Assembly (NCBI GenBank): GCA_900312665.1
Contig: ONZQ02000005.1
Location: 784,119 to 848,118, forward strand
Origin: Cephalotrichum gorgonifer
Taxonomy: Eukaryota > Ascomycota > Sordariomycetes > Microascales > Microascaceae
DNA length: 64,000 nucleotides
Direction: 5' to 3'
Shown here: piece after piece, positions 22,638 to 34,111 of the stretch
How the letters are laid out: the number at the start of each line of letters is the position of its first letter
How positions within the stretch are numbered: position 1 is the stretch's first letter
Position numbers and translations under genes: made by a program
Notes under the pieces: model-generated
Database searches by the model: none
Told to the model about the DNA's origin: nothing
The model's input: only the letters and a program-made list of their open reading frames with translations

Positions 22638-23752
22638 CGGTTGATAGCGACGTGGGTGGTTTTTGTGTTCTCCCTACAGAGACGGAGACGGCTAAGAAGG
22701 TGTTTGGGAGGGGGAAGGGAAGGAGAGGGCTGGGGAGTGTAATGCGTACGTACGGCCCAGGCCAATCCAATCAGCAACTTGATATCAACACCACATGTAT
22801 GTTCTACTCTAATCCAGGACACCAGAGTGAAAGAATGTCCTGGATATGATCAGCCAGCCGGGTTTAAGGGGGAGTCAAAGAGACTGACTCCTCGATGAGT
22901 TCATCAAAAGGGGAGAAGAGAAACTACGCTTGATATTCTAAGGGAGAAGCCACGCATATCTTTCGTGTTATCATGTAGGAAAAGAAAAATATCTCGAAAC
23001 TCGTACATTATTAACATTCCTACGTTCCTTCCTTCCCACCCCTATACCACTATGTCGACGCCCCCCAAGTCCTTCATCCCTCATCCCTCATTCCCCCCGT
23101 TATGTCCATTGCGAACCCCCTACACAATCGTCCCCATTCATATCATGTCCCATTACACGCGCCCGTACTCCCCACCGCGCCCCCGTCCGACATAAAAAAA
23201 GAAGATTGAACCATCCGGGAGCAAGTTCTCTCCTGAAATACTTTTCGTTTCCGCCAAAGAAGAAGAAAAAAAGGGGGGGCCCGGAAATGGCCAAGACAAT
23301 TAAAGAAAAGAGAAGAAAAAAGAGACGGAAAAGAAAGCGAGATAGGAAAAAGAAAAAGGGCAGGCTACGCTTCATATCGGCAAGAAAAGCCGTATATCTG
23401 CCAACTATACCGCAGCGCAATAAGAAAAAGGAGGAGAGGAGAGAAGGAGAAAGGAAAAGAGAGGAAAAGAGAGTAAAAGGGGAGAGAAAAGATACAGGTG
23501 TGTGTGTGTGTAGGTAAATAGCAGAGAAAAAAGAAAAACAAAGAGAAACATAAGAAGAGCCATGTTTCGTTCATCATCATAGTCGTTAGAAAAAAACGCC
23601 TTTCGTCCCGTCCGGTCCCGTGTTGTTTTCCCGTCCCGTCCGAAACATCGTTTACCGTTCCACGTTTCCCAGTCCCAGCCCTGCGCAAAAACGCGCACCC
23701 CCGTCAGATTATATCCCCTCTTAGCGCACCCAAACACCCAAACACCCTGACC
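22638..23752. other. Convergent 3' region with a long purine-rich tract
   Basis: No gene was recognised. From about 23255 to 23560 the plus strand is almost purely A/G (polypyrimidine on the other strand), broken by a short CGCTTCATAT stretch, and includes a TGTGTGTGTGTG run at about 23499-23510. The tract is probably in or beyond the 3' UTR of the minus-strand Myb/SANT gene. The ORFs called here are a by-product of the repeat composition. Confidence 0.6.
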
Positions 23753-25006
23753 TTACAACGACCGATTATGGGCCTCCCTCAGACGCTTGACCCAGTGCCT
23801 CCTCACGGCGGCGGGCATCTTGCAGAATACCATGGCCTTGTTCTCGTCCGCGAGCGCCTTCTCGGCGATCTTGAGCTGCAGGTCCATGTCCTCGTCCGAG
23901 AAGTCCCTGAAGAAGATCTCAAGCGCCTGCTCCGGCCAGCGCGGCGCCGCCGGCGCCCGCAGCCGGAGGAGGTCGAGGAGGCCGTCCTCTAGGGAGGTCG
24001 CGGCCGGGGCGGAGGGAGCCATCACCGCGACGCCGTTGGTCGCCGGGGTCCCGACGTTATTAGGCTGGGAGGATATCCGTCTCCGCTTGTTCTGCTGTGG
24101 CGCTTGTTGGGGGGTGCCGGTGGTGGGTTGCGCCGCGCCGGGGTTGTTCTGCCCCGTCGGCATGAACCGCTTGCGCGTTGTGGTGGTGGTCTCGTCGGGG
24201 GGCGTCAAGGCACTGGTGTTCGTCATACTCGTCCGCGGGGGCATAGTCGTCGAGGTGGGTCTCGGGCCCGTGCGGGCCACGGAGCCGGGGGGCATGGTGT
24301 GTCGCTGCTGCTGCTGGGCGGGGCGGTTGTGGGTCTGGGCCTGGGCTTGAGGCTGTGGGAGGGGGTGTTGGTAGGCGGACTGGTCGACCTGGAGGTTGAG
24401 AATGGCTGTGCCGGGCATGTCGGAGTCCTCGGACCCGGGGAGGGCGTCGGGGCCTTTGCGCTTGGGCTTCATGATGCGCTTCGGGGCGCCGCCCGAGCCG
24501 ACGACGTCAGGGTAGAGGATCTCCATGAATTCCTCGTGGTCGAAGGGGCGGCCGCGGAGGGCACGGGACAGAGGTTCTTTCTAGAGTAGGTTGTTAGTCT
24601 CGGTGGCGGCGGCGGCGAAAGAGAAACAAAAAAGAAGAAGACGCACCTCGATGTGCCCCTTCCATGCCTCATCCGACCCGACAACGGTCCTGTTGGCGGG
24701 GTTATACGAGAAGCCGGGATGCTCCCTCAATCCCCGCCACAGGCGGAACTTCTTCCGCGCATTGTCTGACTTGTTGACGAGGTGACTCTTTGTGGGGTAG
24801 GCGCCGTGCTGCTCGCGGAGGGCGGCGGCGGCGCGGTCCCAGGCCTCGGCCTTGAAGCTGTGGTTCTCGCGAAGGCCGAGCTGGACCGACTCGCAGAGCG
24901 ACCGGAAGAAGGTGGCCTCGTAGGCAGGGGTCCAGCTGAAGCGCGGGGCGCGCTTGTCCGAGGGGTTCGCGCGGCCTTCGTGGTGGCCGAATTCGTCGTC
25001 GGACAT
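23753..25006 (-). CDS. Myb/SANT-like domain protein
   Basis: Two exons on the minus strand: 25006-24647 and 24580-23753 (395 aa). The donor is GTGCGT; the acceptor CTCTAG follows an ACTAAC branch site, joining GHIE to KEPLSRALRGRPF in frame. Residues ~20-110 form a Myb/SANT-like DNA-binding module: RFSWTPAYEATFFRSLCESV, then FKAEAWDRAAAALREQHG and KKFRLWRGLREHPGFSYN. This arrangement of three Trp-containing helices is common in fungal proteins and in domesticated transposase partners. After FDHEEFMEILYPDVVG comes a Gln/Pro-rich linker with basic patches (KPKRKG, KRRRIS). The C-terminus ends in a helical segment (IFFRDFSDEDMDLQLKIAEK). A role in nuclear DNA binding is inferred. No target is known. 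Confidence 0.78.
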
Positions 25007-26869
25007 TGTGGGTACGTGGTTCGTCGGGGGTTATAGGTGGCGCATGGGCCGTGGGGGGGAGGAGGGTGGAGGGCGGAGGGAAGGGCGTCTTCGGGGCAGG
25101 GTTGGACGGAAGCGAGAGTGTGTGGGGGATTAGATAGAGAGATAGAGAGAGCAGACGATCTAGGAAATGCGGTCTCGGGCTTGTTCGTCGATTTCGAGGT
25201 CGACAAGGGTGATTCGGGGACTCGCGACCGGGATGGAGACAGGATTGCGCGCGCGACACCAGATCGGCGGGGCGGGAGAAGAAGGGCGGCGCAGAAAAAA
25301 AGATATCGATCTTGTTCGATTAGAGACCTCTGTGATGTCGATCCAACTCAATGCGCTAGATTCGGCATATATTCGTAAACGGCACAAGAATTGACCTGCC
25401 GGCTTGTCGACTTGATTCGGGCCGCGCTACTCTTTCTTTCGGCCGTTGCGGCTTAGGTGCTTGCGATTGTCTCTCGACTCAGCCAGCGATTGCCTTCGGT
25501 AATTGTCATCGGTCTTTGAAAAAAGAGCGAGGCTGGAGTTGGACTGGTCGAGCATAAGCTGGGTGGGGTGGGGTCCAGCCAGTGCCATCACGTGACGTGT
25601 TCAATTCAGTTAGTAGTGTTCATCGAAGAGAAGCTGGAGCTGAAACTGGCAGGGAGTGAGAGACTAATGTAAGAATTGAAAAAAAGTACGTAACGCACTT
25701 ATCGGGATGCATTTCTTCTATTTAGATAAGTGGAATGCAACGAAGAAATCCACGCTGTGTGATCGAGCGTTCCTGTGGTGAGTTTTGAATCTTAGGCCTG
25801 GAAACCTTAAGCCTCGGACCACCTCTTCAAGGTCACCATGATGGAGTACATGTACGTTAAGAAGGGAGTACAGCTGCGCATACTGACAACCGAGGCAATA
25901 GTATACTTATATCGTGGCTTACAACTAAAACCTTGCAGAATACCACTTCCCTACAATGATTCCAAGGGTTGTATGATATTCTGTTCGGGAAATGGGGTGA
26001 GGCTTCTTTTTTCATTACCATATGGCATGCCAAAATACTAGCCTTTGTCCAACTGCTCTCGTCTAAGTAGGGGGAAATGGCTAGCAAGGAGGGGGATACA
26101 TACCCGTTTGGCCTGGGATATGCTGGATCTGGAGCACGCTTTGCATCGTGAGTAGTCCTAAGAGGTCCACCTCAGAGAAGGAACTAGACCACCAGCGTGC
26201 CGAGCCGTTTGCGGGGGCCCTGCGGGGAGGATGAATGGATCGTATTGAAAGGTAGCTGCTTGTAGTTATGACGCAGTCGAAATACTACATTATCAGCGCG
26301 AGTTATAAGTAGTTAGTTACTGAGCCCAGCTATCTCGTCGGGGTAGGTCCGCCTCCAAACCTCAAACCACAAGTCCAATACTAGTATATATGGAAGTAGG
26401 AGAGGGTGCAATCAGTAGCGCATAACATGCTTTCCTAACATGAACATACAGCGCTGTTGGCACTAGTCCAGGGGTCTAGACCTGCCTAGTTCCGGTCCTC
26501 TGGTAGCTATTCCGGATGCAAAAAGAAAAAGTGGACTCCCAACTGCACATTGTTCCGGTGCGGCGAGGTACATAACCCCCTGTCCCCCACCTTACTTGTA
26601 GCTCGTAAGCACGTAAGCCCGAGGTTGTCAAGTTTCATCGGACCTGGCCGACTTTTCGTTTGTGGGTCCGCGCTCGGAAACCGGGTTTCCGGCATTCTAC
26701 ATCCGGATTCACTGTGGCTGAATTACTCATTCATGGCCAACAAAAAAAAAAGACAAGCGAACTCCCAATATACAGCCCACGCAAACCGCAAGCACGCAAG
26801 CAAGCACCTTCGGGTGCAAGGGAAAAAAAAGGAGCCAAGCGGAAAGGAAAAAAGACTCGCTCACACGCA
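25007..26869. other. 1.9 kb divergent intergenic region
   Basis: It lies between the Myb/SANT gene (-) and the Mpv17-type gene (+). A TCACGTGA palindrome followed by CGTGT occurs at 25588-25600. No coding region with recognisable content was seen; open frames are short. Confidence 0.5.
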
Positions 26870-27700
26870 ATGTCTTCCCTCACACCCCTCCGGCAGCTTT
26901 TGCTCCGAAACTGCTCACGGTCCGGCTGGACGAGGCTACCGCCGCCGCCCCGCCGCCTATATTCCTCTCAGCCCCCGCCTCACCGCCCGAGCAATGCCCT
27001 CCCGCGCAGCCCGAAGCCGGAGGGCCCGAGGCCGGGGCCGGGGCAGCAGCCCGGCGGCGCAAAGAGCAGCTCGCCGCCTCCGCCGCCTCCGGCCAAACCG
27101 TCCCGCCTCTCGCGCTTCCTCGAGCCCGTGATGCCCTTCTTCCGCTGGTATGACCGCCAGCAGCGCGATCGGCCGTACATCACCCAGCTGTGCGTCACGC
27201 CCATTATCTACGTCCTGGGCGACCTCTCTGCCCAGGCCATCGGGGGCGGCGACTACGACCCCCATCGGACGTTGCGCGCCATCGTCATCGCCGCCGTGGT
27301 GGCCATCCCCAGCTACCAGTGGTTCATGTTCCTCGGGAGGCACTTCAACTACTCGTCCCCGGCGCTCTCGACGGCGGTGAAGGTTGTCGTGAACCAGATA
27401 GTCTTCGGGCCCCTTTTCAACGTCTACTTCTTCTACTCTCAGGCGCTGCTCTCCGGCGAGGGTCCCGCGGGGGCCCTGGAGAGGGTCAAGACTGCCGTGC
27501 CCGTGAGCCTACCCAGGGCCTTCGTGTACTGGCCCATCGTTATGGCGTTCAACTTTACATATATCCAGCCGCAGTCGCGATCCGTCGTTGCGGGCATGTT
27601 TGCTGTCGTTTGGCAGTCGTATCTGAGCTGGCTCAATACTCGGACTGAGGAGGAGGAGCGGGTGGAGACGGCAGAGCCTGTCTCTGTTGCGGCGAGCTAA
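26870..27700 (+). CDS. Mpv17/PMP22 family membrane protein (Sym1-like)
   Basis: Single exon, 276 aa, from the ATG of MSSLTPLRQLLLRN; the frame is open further upstream but that part is low-complexity. The first ~35 residues are rich in Arg/Ser/Leu, as expected for a mitochondrial presequence, followed by a Pro-rich linker. The Mpv17 core starts at FFRWYDRQQRDRPYITQLCV. It shows the family order: GDLSAQAIG, DPHRTLRAIVI, IPSYQWFMFLGRHFNY, KVVVNQIVFGPLFNVYFF, then the signature PRAFVYWPIVMAFNFTYIQP and VWQSYLSWLNTR. Four membrane segments are expected. Family members sit in the inner mitochondrial or peroxisomal membrane, and Sym1 is needed for mitochondrial stress tolerance in yeast. The presequence favours mitochondria. 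The exact transport function is unsettled for the family. Confidence 0.9.
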   Translation: MSSLTPLRQLLLRNCSRSGWTRLPPPPRRLYSSQPPPHRPSNALPRSPKPEGPRPGPGQQPGGAKSSSPPPPPPAKPSRLSRFLEPVMPFFRWYDRQQRDRPYITQLCVTPIIYVLGDLSAQAIGGGDYDPHRTLRAIVIAAVVAIPSYQWFMFLGRHFNYSSPALSTAVKVVVNQIVFGPLFNVYFFYSQALLSGEGPAGALERVKTAVPVSLPRAFVYWPIVMAFNFTYIQPQSRSVVAGMFAVVWQSYLSWLNTRTEEEERVETAEPVSVAAS

Positions 27701-29089
27701 GGGGAGTCGACATTTGATATTTTTTTCTTCTTTAAATAGCAGGGCTGAGGGCTTGCGTGGAGTTCATGGGCGAGACGGTACTTTAAGTATTAGAGCCATC
27801 AAGCTTTTGTGGGACAGGAGTTCGATATAGACGGTTTTCGACAGGTGGATATAGTTCTGGGAACCGCTTAGGATTAGAAGCGTCATGCGCAGAAGACTAG
27901 ATCAATGTGCACCTTATGATTAATACTTTGAATATAACGCGAGTGCAGCAGAGATAAGACTTCATTAACTCGTGCCATAAATATGAAAATGGGCTCTCGT
28001 GGGGCTATATAGTCCACCAAATTACTATACGTCTCCGGGTTTCAGTGTCTACGAGCAGTCTCCCCAAGACTGATACACATAATATCTCAAACACCCATGC
28101 AAACTGATCAACCAGCTACGGGCTTATTCTAGTTAGTTCTCTTGCGAGGACATCTACTTGTATTGCTTGACCCACTCATTTAGTCTGTTCCGTGTCACGG
28201 TTAAGCAACGCTCGATAGCATGGCCTCCAAGAAGCATACTGCGAGTACTGGCCACTGCTACCGCCACTAGCTACTAGCTCTGGCCCCTGGCTACTACTAC
28301 GGGCTACTGTATACTAGCTACTGTGACTGCTACTGACTGGATGGTGTGTGGTATGAGGCATTGGGTCTCAGAGAACTTCACGGGTATGTTGCGTTTATAT
28401 GCTCTAGTAGCCAGGCCACCCCTACTCCTATCATCCAGAACTATTCTAGCCTGTGACTGTGCTAGCCTGTGAGAAAGGAGAGCATCTATTTTGAACTTGT
28501 GACGAGGTAAGATTGGAAAGTGATGTGCAAGTTACCGTACCCCCCACCAAGACTCGTCTCTGGTCTTCTCTCACCCTCCCGTCTACACTCGACCCACGCT
28601 GGACATACAAGTAAGTATATGTATTTATTACATTGCTGTTGGCCGGTCTAACTACGTACCAAGTCTTCAAGCCCATAAATCTCGACCTGGGCGTTGGTGA
28701 AAGAAGATGGGGTATTCTGGAAGTGACATGCTGCTCATAGCTCATTGAAAAACACTTTGGAGACTTATAGGATGGCAAGCATTACCACTCCATCTACACA
28801 GATGGCAATGGGGTCATTGGACAGAGATTGTCCTTCAGTATACGCTCACATGGACGGAAAGAGGGTCGTTGAATGGTAAAAAAAATTGTCTTATAGTACA
28901 CGGTCTAACGAAGAGCACCCCCCTCGCCACCCATGCATCGAGTTAAAGAACCGAAGCGGGTATCGAGTAGTAATTTGTGTCAGCCACCCACCCGATTTCC
29001 CCACCTCCCTGATGCTGTTCATATCCCCCCTTTTCCTTCCTTCCTGCCTAATAAAACGTGCGCCATTGGAAAAAAAACAGCTCACACGC
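27701..29089. other. 1.4 kb convergent intergenic region
   Basis: It contains no recognisable gene. An imperfect CTACT/GCTACT-rich stretch lies at about 28241-28335. The right end holds the 3' UTR of the malate dehydrogenase gene. Confidence 0.55.
28241..28335. repeat. Degenerate GCTACT/CTAC-rich microsatellite
   Basis: Irregular repeats of CTACT, GCTACT and CTAGCTACT, interspersed with GCCACT and GCTACC, occupy about 95 bp. The decay of the unit suggests an old microsatellite. No protein or RNA function is evident. Confidence 0.5.
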
Positions 29090-30367
29090 TTAAGCCTTGG
29101 TGAAGGCGACACCCTTCTCGATGTTCTTCTTCAGGTCACCCAGGCAAGCCTCGAGGAGCTTCTCCTCAACGGCGTCGAGGGGACCGAGGGGGTGGATCTT
29201 CTCGACACCGTTGGGGCCGAGCTCGACCTTGGAGGAGAAGAAGTCGATACCCTGGTCCTTGTAGAGAGGGGAGTCGACGAAGGAGGGCTCGACGACGCCC
29301 TTCTCGCCAGCGGCGGCGCGGAGGACGGACTCGGCCATGCGGGCACCGGCCATGGCCATGGAGAGGGTGGCGCTGCCGGCACCGTCCTTGGCCTTGACGA
29401 CCTCGTCACCACCGAACTGGACGCGCTTCACGAGGTCGGCGTTAGAGGAGAGCTCGGGGTGGTTGCTCTGGGAGAAGAGGGGCACGATGGTGACGCCGCT
29501 GTGGCCGCCGACGACGGTGATGTTCTCGTCGGCCGGGTCGGAGCCCTTGATCTCGGAGACGAAGCGCGAGGCGCGGACGACGTCGAGGGTGGTGACGCCG
29601 AAGAGGCGCTTGGGGTTGTAGACGCCCTTGGCCTTGAAGACCTCGGCGCAGATGGGGACGGTGGAGTTGACGGGGTTGGAGATGACGAGGATGTTGGCGT
29701 CGGGGCAGTGCTCGGCGCAGGCCTTGGCGAGGTCGCGGACGATGGAGGCGTTGGTGTTGAAGAGGTCGTCACGGGTCATGCCGGGCTTGCGGGGGACACC
29801 GGCGGGGATGAGGACGACCTTGGCGTCCTTGAGGGCCTCGGCGAGGCCGCCGCCGGACGAGGGCTCGTAGCCGCGGACGGTGGACTTGGTGTTGACGTGG
29901 GAGATGTCGGCAGCGACACCTGAGGAGGGAGGGAGGGTTAGCAACGGTTGGGGGCGGATCGAATGGATAAACGAGGACAGGAAGCAGGAGAATTGGAATT
30001 GGGTATATGATGGGAGCTGGATAGAGGCTTACCGGGAGCTCCGCGGATGTCGTAGAGGGAGAGCTCAGTGACCTTGGGGTTGAGCTTCAGGAGGAGGGAG
30101 AGAGGCTGGCCGATACCGCCGGAGGCACCGAGAACGGCGACCTTGGAGAGCTAGAGGACGGAAAGGAACGAGGTTAGCAACTGGGGACAAGGCAATTGAT
30201 CAAGTTCCTGTTCCCCCGAGATGGGAGGTCAGGAGTGGGTTTGCCGGATGCGGAAGATGCGGCATCCGCGGCAAATGCGTTGCGTTCGGGGTTTTGGAGG
30301 AGTGTGTACATACGTTCCTCGCCGAGGCGGAGAAGGCCCGACGCTGAATGAAACCGGCAGCGAACAT
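29090..30367 (-). CDS. MDH1: Mitochondrial malate dehydrogenase
   Basis: Three exons on the minus strand: 30367-30314, 30150-30033 and 29919-29090 (333 aa). The enzyme interconverts malate and oxaloacetate with NAD+ in the TCA cycle. Exon 1 is almost exactly a presequence (MFAAGFIQRRAFSASARN). Exon 2 carries the Rossmann motif VAVLGASGGIGQPLSLLLK. Exon 3 shows IPAGVPRKPGMTRDDLFNTN (substrate-loop arginines), ISNPVNSTVPI, FGVTTLDVVRASRFV and the catalytic His in VVGGHSGVTIVPL. The C-terminus ends KNIEKGVAFTKA. No peroxisomal PTS1 is present, which with the presequence points to the mitochondrial isoform. Codon use is strongly biased to C/G third positions, as in a highly expressed gene. Confidence 0.95.
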
Positions 30368-31402
30368 GTTGGATATGTGAAGAGAGGATGGAAATTAAAA
30401 GGTTTTTAGGGGGGATGAGAGAAAACGAGGCTGGAAGTGCGAGAGGAGGTTTGTGGTGGGTATTTAGTTATGTTGAGGGAAAGGAAGTTCGGGTGAGCTC
30501 TGGCGCGGCAGAGAGGCAAGAAGGGGGTGAGCGAAATAAAAAAATATTTTCGGATGGCGGCCAATTGTCGGCTTTCGTCCTGCGCTGGGCTGGGGCCGGC
30601 CATCCCCCGTGGGCAATGGGCAATGGGCGAATATGGTGGTCCCATTGACCCCACTTTTGGCGGTGGCTTCCAATTCTGAGGCATGGGGTTGCCGTGGTCC
30701 CCGCTGTCGGAGAAAGGCCGGCAATCGGTACGTACCTATTTTGGTACAGCAAGAGAGCCGAGAGCTCCATTCGCCCCTGGCTCGGGCACGGAGGGTCGGG
30801 GACCAGAGGAAACAGAGTTTACCCTTCCATCTGTCACCCCCTGGTGCAACCTCATTGCCACCCACCCACCCCCACCGTGCTTTTTGGCGAGTGTTTGCGC
30901 TGTGCAGGCATGGGGTCGGAGGCCATTGATTGGTACTGTTAGGTCATTCTTTTCTGAATCGGACCTAGCGTGGGGGTATCTGGCGGACTCCCGAACAAAT
31001 AAATATGCGTAATGTGCACTGTGTTATAGCACTGTGTAACTCTCTGTATTCTGTACTCCATATCCGTCCCTTCCATCCTTCGTAATATTTGTACACCAGA
31101 TCAATTTCACGAACTGGCTTACGGCTAGTCGGCCTTGGCATCCACACACTCCTACCTCGGCCCTCAGCTTCGGATGATAGGGCTGATGTATTTGCCGTAA
31201 GGGGTAAGGAAGGGCCTGTCCCTGGATATGCCATGTCTCTCTCTGTCTTGAGGGTCGGCTCGAGGTGTCAATAGGATGAGACTGAATACTACCTCCCCGT
31301 TTCTTGAACAGCCAAGCCTCCTCCTGCATGCAACAAGCCGTAGCATCGTACAAGTACGCGCGCCGAGGGAGACAGACCATGATATGACAGACAACCTCGG
31401 CC
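30368..31402. other. Intergenic region, upstream of MDH and downstream of the MFS gene
   Basis: About 1 kb with the promoter of MDH at its left. No gene was recognised. The ORFs are short and not protein-like. Confidence 0.5.
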
Positions 31403-33055
31403 TCAGTGGACCGCCGTGTCACGCTCCAGGGCCACGAACTCCCAGTACTTCTTCGCAGACATCCTCCTCAGCGCCTTGCCCCAGAAGATCATGCCGAGGA
31501 ACGAGCACGTGCAGACGAACGACATGGCCGACACGGAGATGAAGCAGTTCCGCAACCCGACCGCCTCGATCCACGGCGTGATGGCGTAGCTGAAGCTGAA
31601 CCCGATCGTGTTGCGCACAACCATGATGCACGCGAACGCCTCGCCCGAGATCTCCTTGAAGCAGTCGACCGCGTACGAAAGCGATATTGCGCTGGCCGCC
31701 ACCACCCCGCACGTCACCAGCCCGATGCCCACCACCAGCACCATGTAGTGCGCGCCCATGCTCGCCCCAACGCCCCACATCACCAGCCCCCCCGTCGTGA
31801 GCGCCGCCGAGAACCCGAGTCCCCACAGCCGGTGCTCCGGCTCCCTTATCCCCCCGTTCCGCCGCGCGAGCCGGAGCGCGAGCATGTCCGAGAGCTTCCC
31901 CGAGAGCGCGCACGCCACCCCGCCGAAGAGGAGCGGCGACAGGTACGCGACGCCCACCATCGTCGCCGGGAAGTTGTACGGCTCGCCGCTGAGGATCATC
32001 GACATCGTCGCGTTGATCACGCTGTACCACGCGATGTTGCTCCCGTACAGGAACGCCGCCCAGAGGATGTTGGGGAAGAAGACGAGGATCTGAAGGGACC
32101 GCCACGACTTGAGGAACGTCTGCTTGCGCGACGGCCGCCCGGGGAGCCGGCTGATGAGGGAGAGCTTCTGCGCGTACGTCTTCTTCGGGCGGTGGGCCAA
32201 GGTTTCCATTCCCACTGTGCCGGCCGCGCCACTTGAGGAGTGGCCCGTCGCCGTTGCGCCGTCGGCCTCACAGTCATCTTCGGTCGTCCGCTTGGTGGCG
32301 GTGATCAAGTCGCCGCGACCCGTGCCCTCGGTCGTCTGGCGGAAGAAGATGGTCTCCTCAGTGAATAGGAACAGCAGGATCGTGGTCGCGGCCATGATGG
32401 CCGTGGCCCAGTACATGACCACCCTCCACCCAGCCCCGTCGGCAATGAATCCCGAGAGGAACGGGGAAAGGAAGTTGGACCCGAAGAGCACGAATGTGTA
32501 CATGGCGATGTACCTCCCCCTCTCGTGGGCGAAGAAGACGTCGGGCACCGACACCTCGGGCAGCGACTCGACGGGCGAGCAGAAGATGCCCAGGAGGATG
32601 CGGTGGGCGTACCACTGCGCCGGGCCGGACGAGAAGGGCGTCCAGAGGACAGGGATGGTCGAGAGGGCCATGCTCACGACGTAAACTCCCCTGCGCCCGT
32701 ATGTCATGGCGAGCGGCTGCCACAGGAGGCACGCCCACCCCTGCATGATCTGCATCATGGCCGTGCCGGTGTTGAGCTGGTAGAGACTGAGATGCTGCGA
32801 CTCGGCGATCTCGCTAAGGATCGAGTACTGCGCTGTCGTGCAGATGCCGATTGCAAACGTGTAGAGGTAGACCATGCTGACTGCCATCTTCTTTCGGCGG
32901 CGCGCCCAGTTCAGGGGGTCCTCCGGGTCGGACGACGGTTGGGGTTGGAGGATGATATTCGCGCCCGTCTGGTCCTCCTGTGATGTATCGAAGAGGAGGA
33001 TGGTGCCAGGCACATCGTCATGATCCCCGCCGTTCATGGCTGAAGAATTGGTCAT
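31403..33055 (-). CDS. MFS transporter (DHA1-type, HOL1-like group)
   Basis: Single exon, 550 aa, from the ATG of MTNSSAMNGGDHDD. The frame is open 63 codons further upstream, but that part is unconserved and Pro/Ser-rich. The entry motif SDPEDPLNWARRRKKMAVSM just before TM1 is typical of fungal MFS proteins of this group. About twelve hydrophobic helices follow. The loop 2-3 signature is present in altered form (WQPLAMTYGRRGVYVVSM), with FAHERGRYIAMYTFVLFGSN after TM4. A central cytosolic loop of about 70 residues (RQTTEGTGRGDL to GRPSRKQTF) is polar. The second half shows YLSPLLFGGVACALSGKLSD. The transporter probably acts at the plasma membrane in proton-coupled export or uptake of a small molecule. 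The substrate cannot be inferred. Confidence 0.87.
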   Translation of the reverse strand: MTNSSAMNGGDHDDVPGTILLFDTSQEDQTGANIILQPQPSSDPEDPLNWARRRKKMAVSMVYLYTFAIGICTTAQYSILSEIAESQHLSLYQLNTGTAMMQIMQGWACLLWQPLAMTYGRRGVYVVSMALSTIPVLWTPFSSGPAQWYAHRILLGIFCSPVESLPEVSVPDVFFAHERGRYIAMYTFVLFGSNFLSPFLSGFIADGAGWRVVMYWATAIMAATTILLFLFTEETIFFRQTTEGTGRGDLITATKRTTEDDCEADGATATGHSSSGAAGTVGMETLAHRPKKTYAQKLSLISRLPGRPSRKQTFLKSWRSLQILVFFPNILWAAFLYGSNIAWYSVINATMSMILSGEPYNFPATMVGVAYLSPLLFGGVACALSGKLSDMLALRLARRNGGIREPEHRLWGLGFSAALTTGGLVMWGVGASMGAHYMVLVVGIGLVTCGVVAASAISLSYAVDCFKEISGEAFACIMVVRNTIGFSFSYAITPWIEAVGLRNCFISVSAMSFVCTCSFLGMIFWGKALRRMSAKKYWEFVALERDTAVH

Positions 33056-34111
33056 GGTTGGGGGACATGCGCTTTCCCGTTCCTTAGCGTTTTGGGACTC
33101 CCGGGAGATATGTCGGGGAGGCAGGGAGAGAACCGGGCTATATTGAGGTGGAAAGAAGGATGATCTACGGTATGGATGATTGGGAGGAAGGGGGGAAGAA
33201 AAAGGGGGGACGGGGTGTAGTAGGTAAGTAGTTATAAAAGCCATGAGATATGAGTTGCCACATTAACGACACCACTTGTCGATCTTCCCCGCATACTGTC
33301 ATGCCCTCCGTGCCCTATCAGATTAGAAAGGGATACGTGAACGGTTATCTGGATCCGAGCGGGGCGGGCAGTCTCTGGGGAACTGAGGTTTAGTCTGCGT
33401 CACTCCTTTCCCGAAGGAATGGCTCCTCCCCGCCCTGGTTTCGACTCCATCGTTGGGATACCTGCCGCAAGAGGAAATATCGCGGAGACCCGCCTTCCAG
33501 ATCGGGTATTTTCTGATCGGGACAACCTTATATGGCTTAGTAACGACTGTCTTCCTTGATTTTGAAAACGACCAAATAATCACACCCGCCCTATGAGCCT
33601 GGAGTCCCCAGACCGAGACCTCTTGTCGTGCCATCTATCCCTGTAAACCCCACTCGTAGAGATATGGTCATAAGACGGCCGAATGAAAATGCGGGGATAG
33701 CTCTATCAGGAGCAGCGCTTTGAGAGTAGCGGCAGAGATATCAAGCGGGGGAAACGTTCGAACCCTTTCCAACTGGGAATGAGGATCCTTGCGGCAGATG
33801 TAAGTTCACCTTCAAACCGACTGACTGGTAATAAACACACCTGAAGAAACCTCGGCTCTCGTAACAAGCTTCCGGGCCAATTCCCACCTCTATTAAGTTT
33901 TAACTACTCTCGTACATCTTTCTATGATAACGATAACGAGTACAAGCTCCGCATCTCCCACGGAAGCATTTTCTTAGCGACAAAGATAAACTTTCTGGAT
34001 ACCGAGAAAGCCCCATCAAAAACGAGAGGAAAAATGCAGGCGCGATAGGGGCCAAAAGATCTACACCCCGCCGGCTCGGATCGGATCAGGCAATCCGCAG
34101 GCGAGGAAGCC
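33056..34111. other. Intergenic region, nothing recognised
   Basis: About 1.06 kb between the MFS start (the promoter is the left part) and the Spf1 stop. A TTCGAACC stretch at 33756 resembles a B box, but no tRNA fold surrounds it. Confidence 0.5.

Noticed and set aside
27701..29089. Possible transposon remnant in the long intergenic region
   Set aside because: No terminal repeats, target duplications or transposase-like frames were seen, only a degenerate CTACT-rich stretch.
28886..29923. A 345-codon plus-strand frame with Asp/Gly/Val-rich content
   Set aside because: It is a mirror of the malate dehydrogenase exon on the other strand. The composition is repetitive and lacks domains.
33750..33765. 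B-box-like TTCGAACC suggesting a tRNA
   Set aside because: No matching A box, acceptor stem or anticodon arm could be drawn in the flanking 90 bp.
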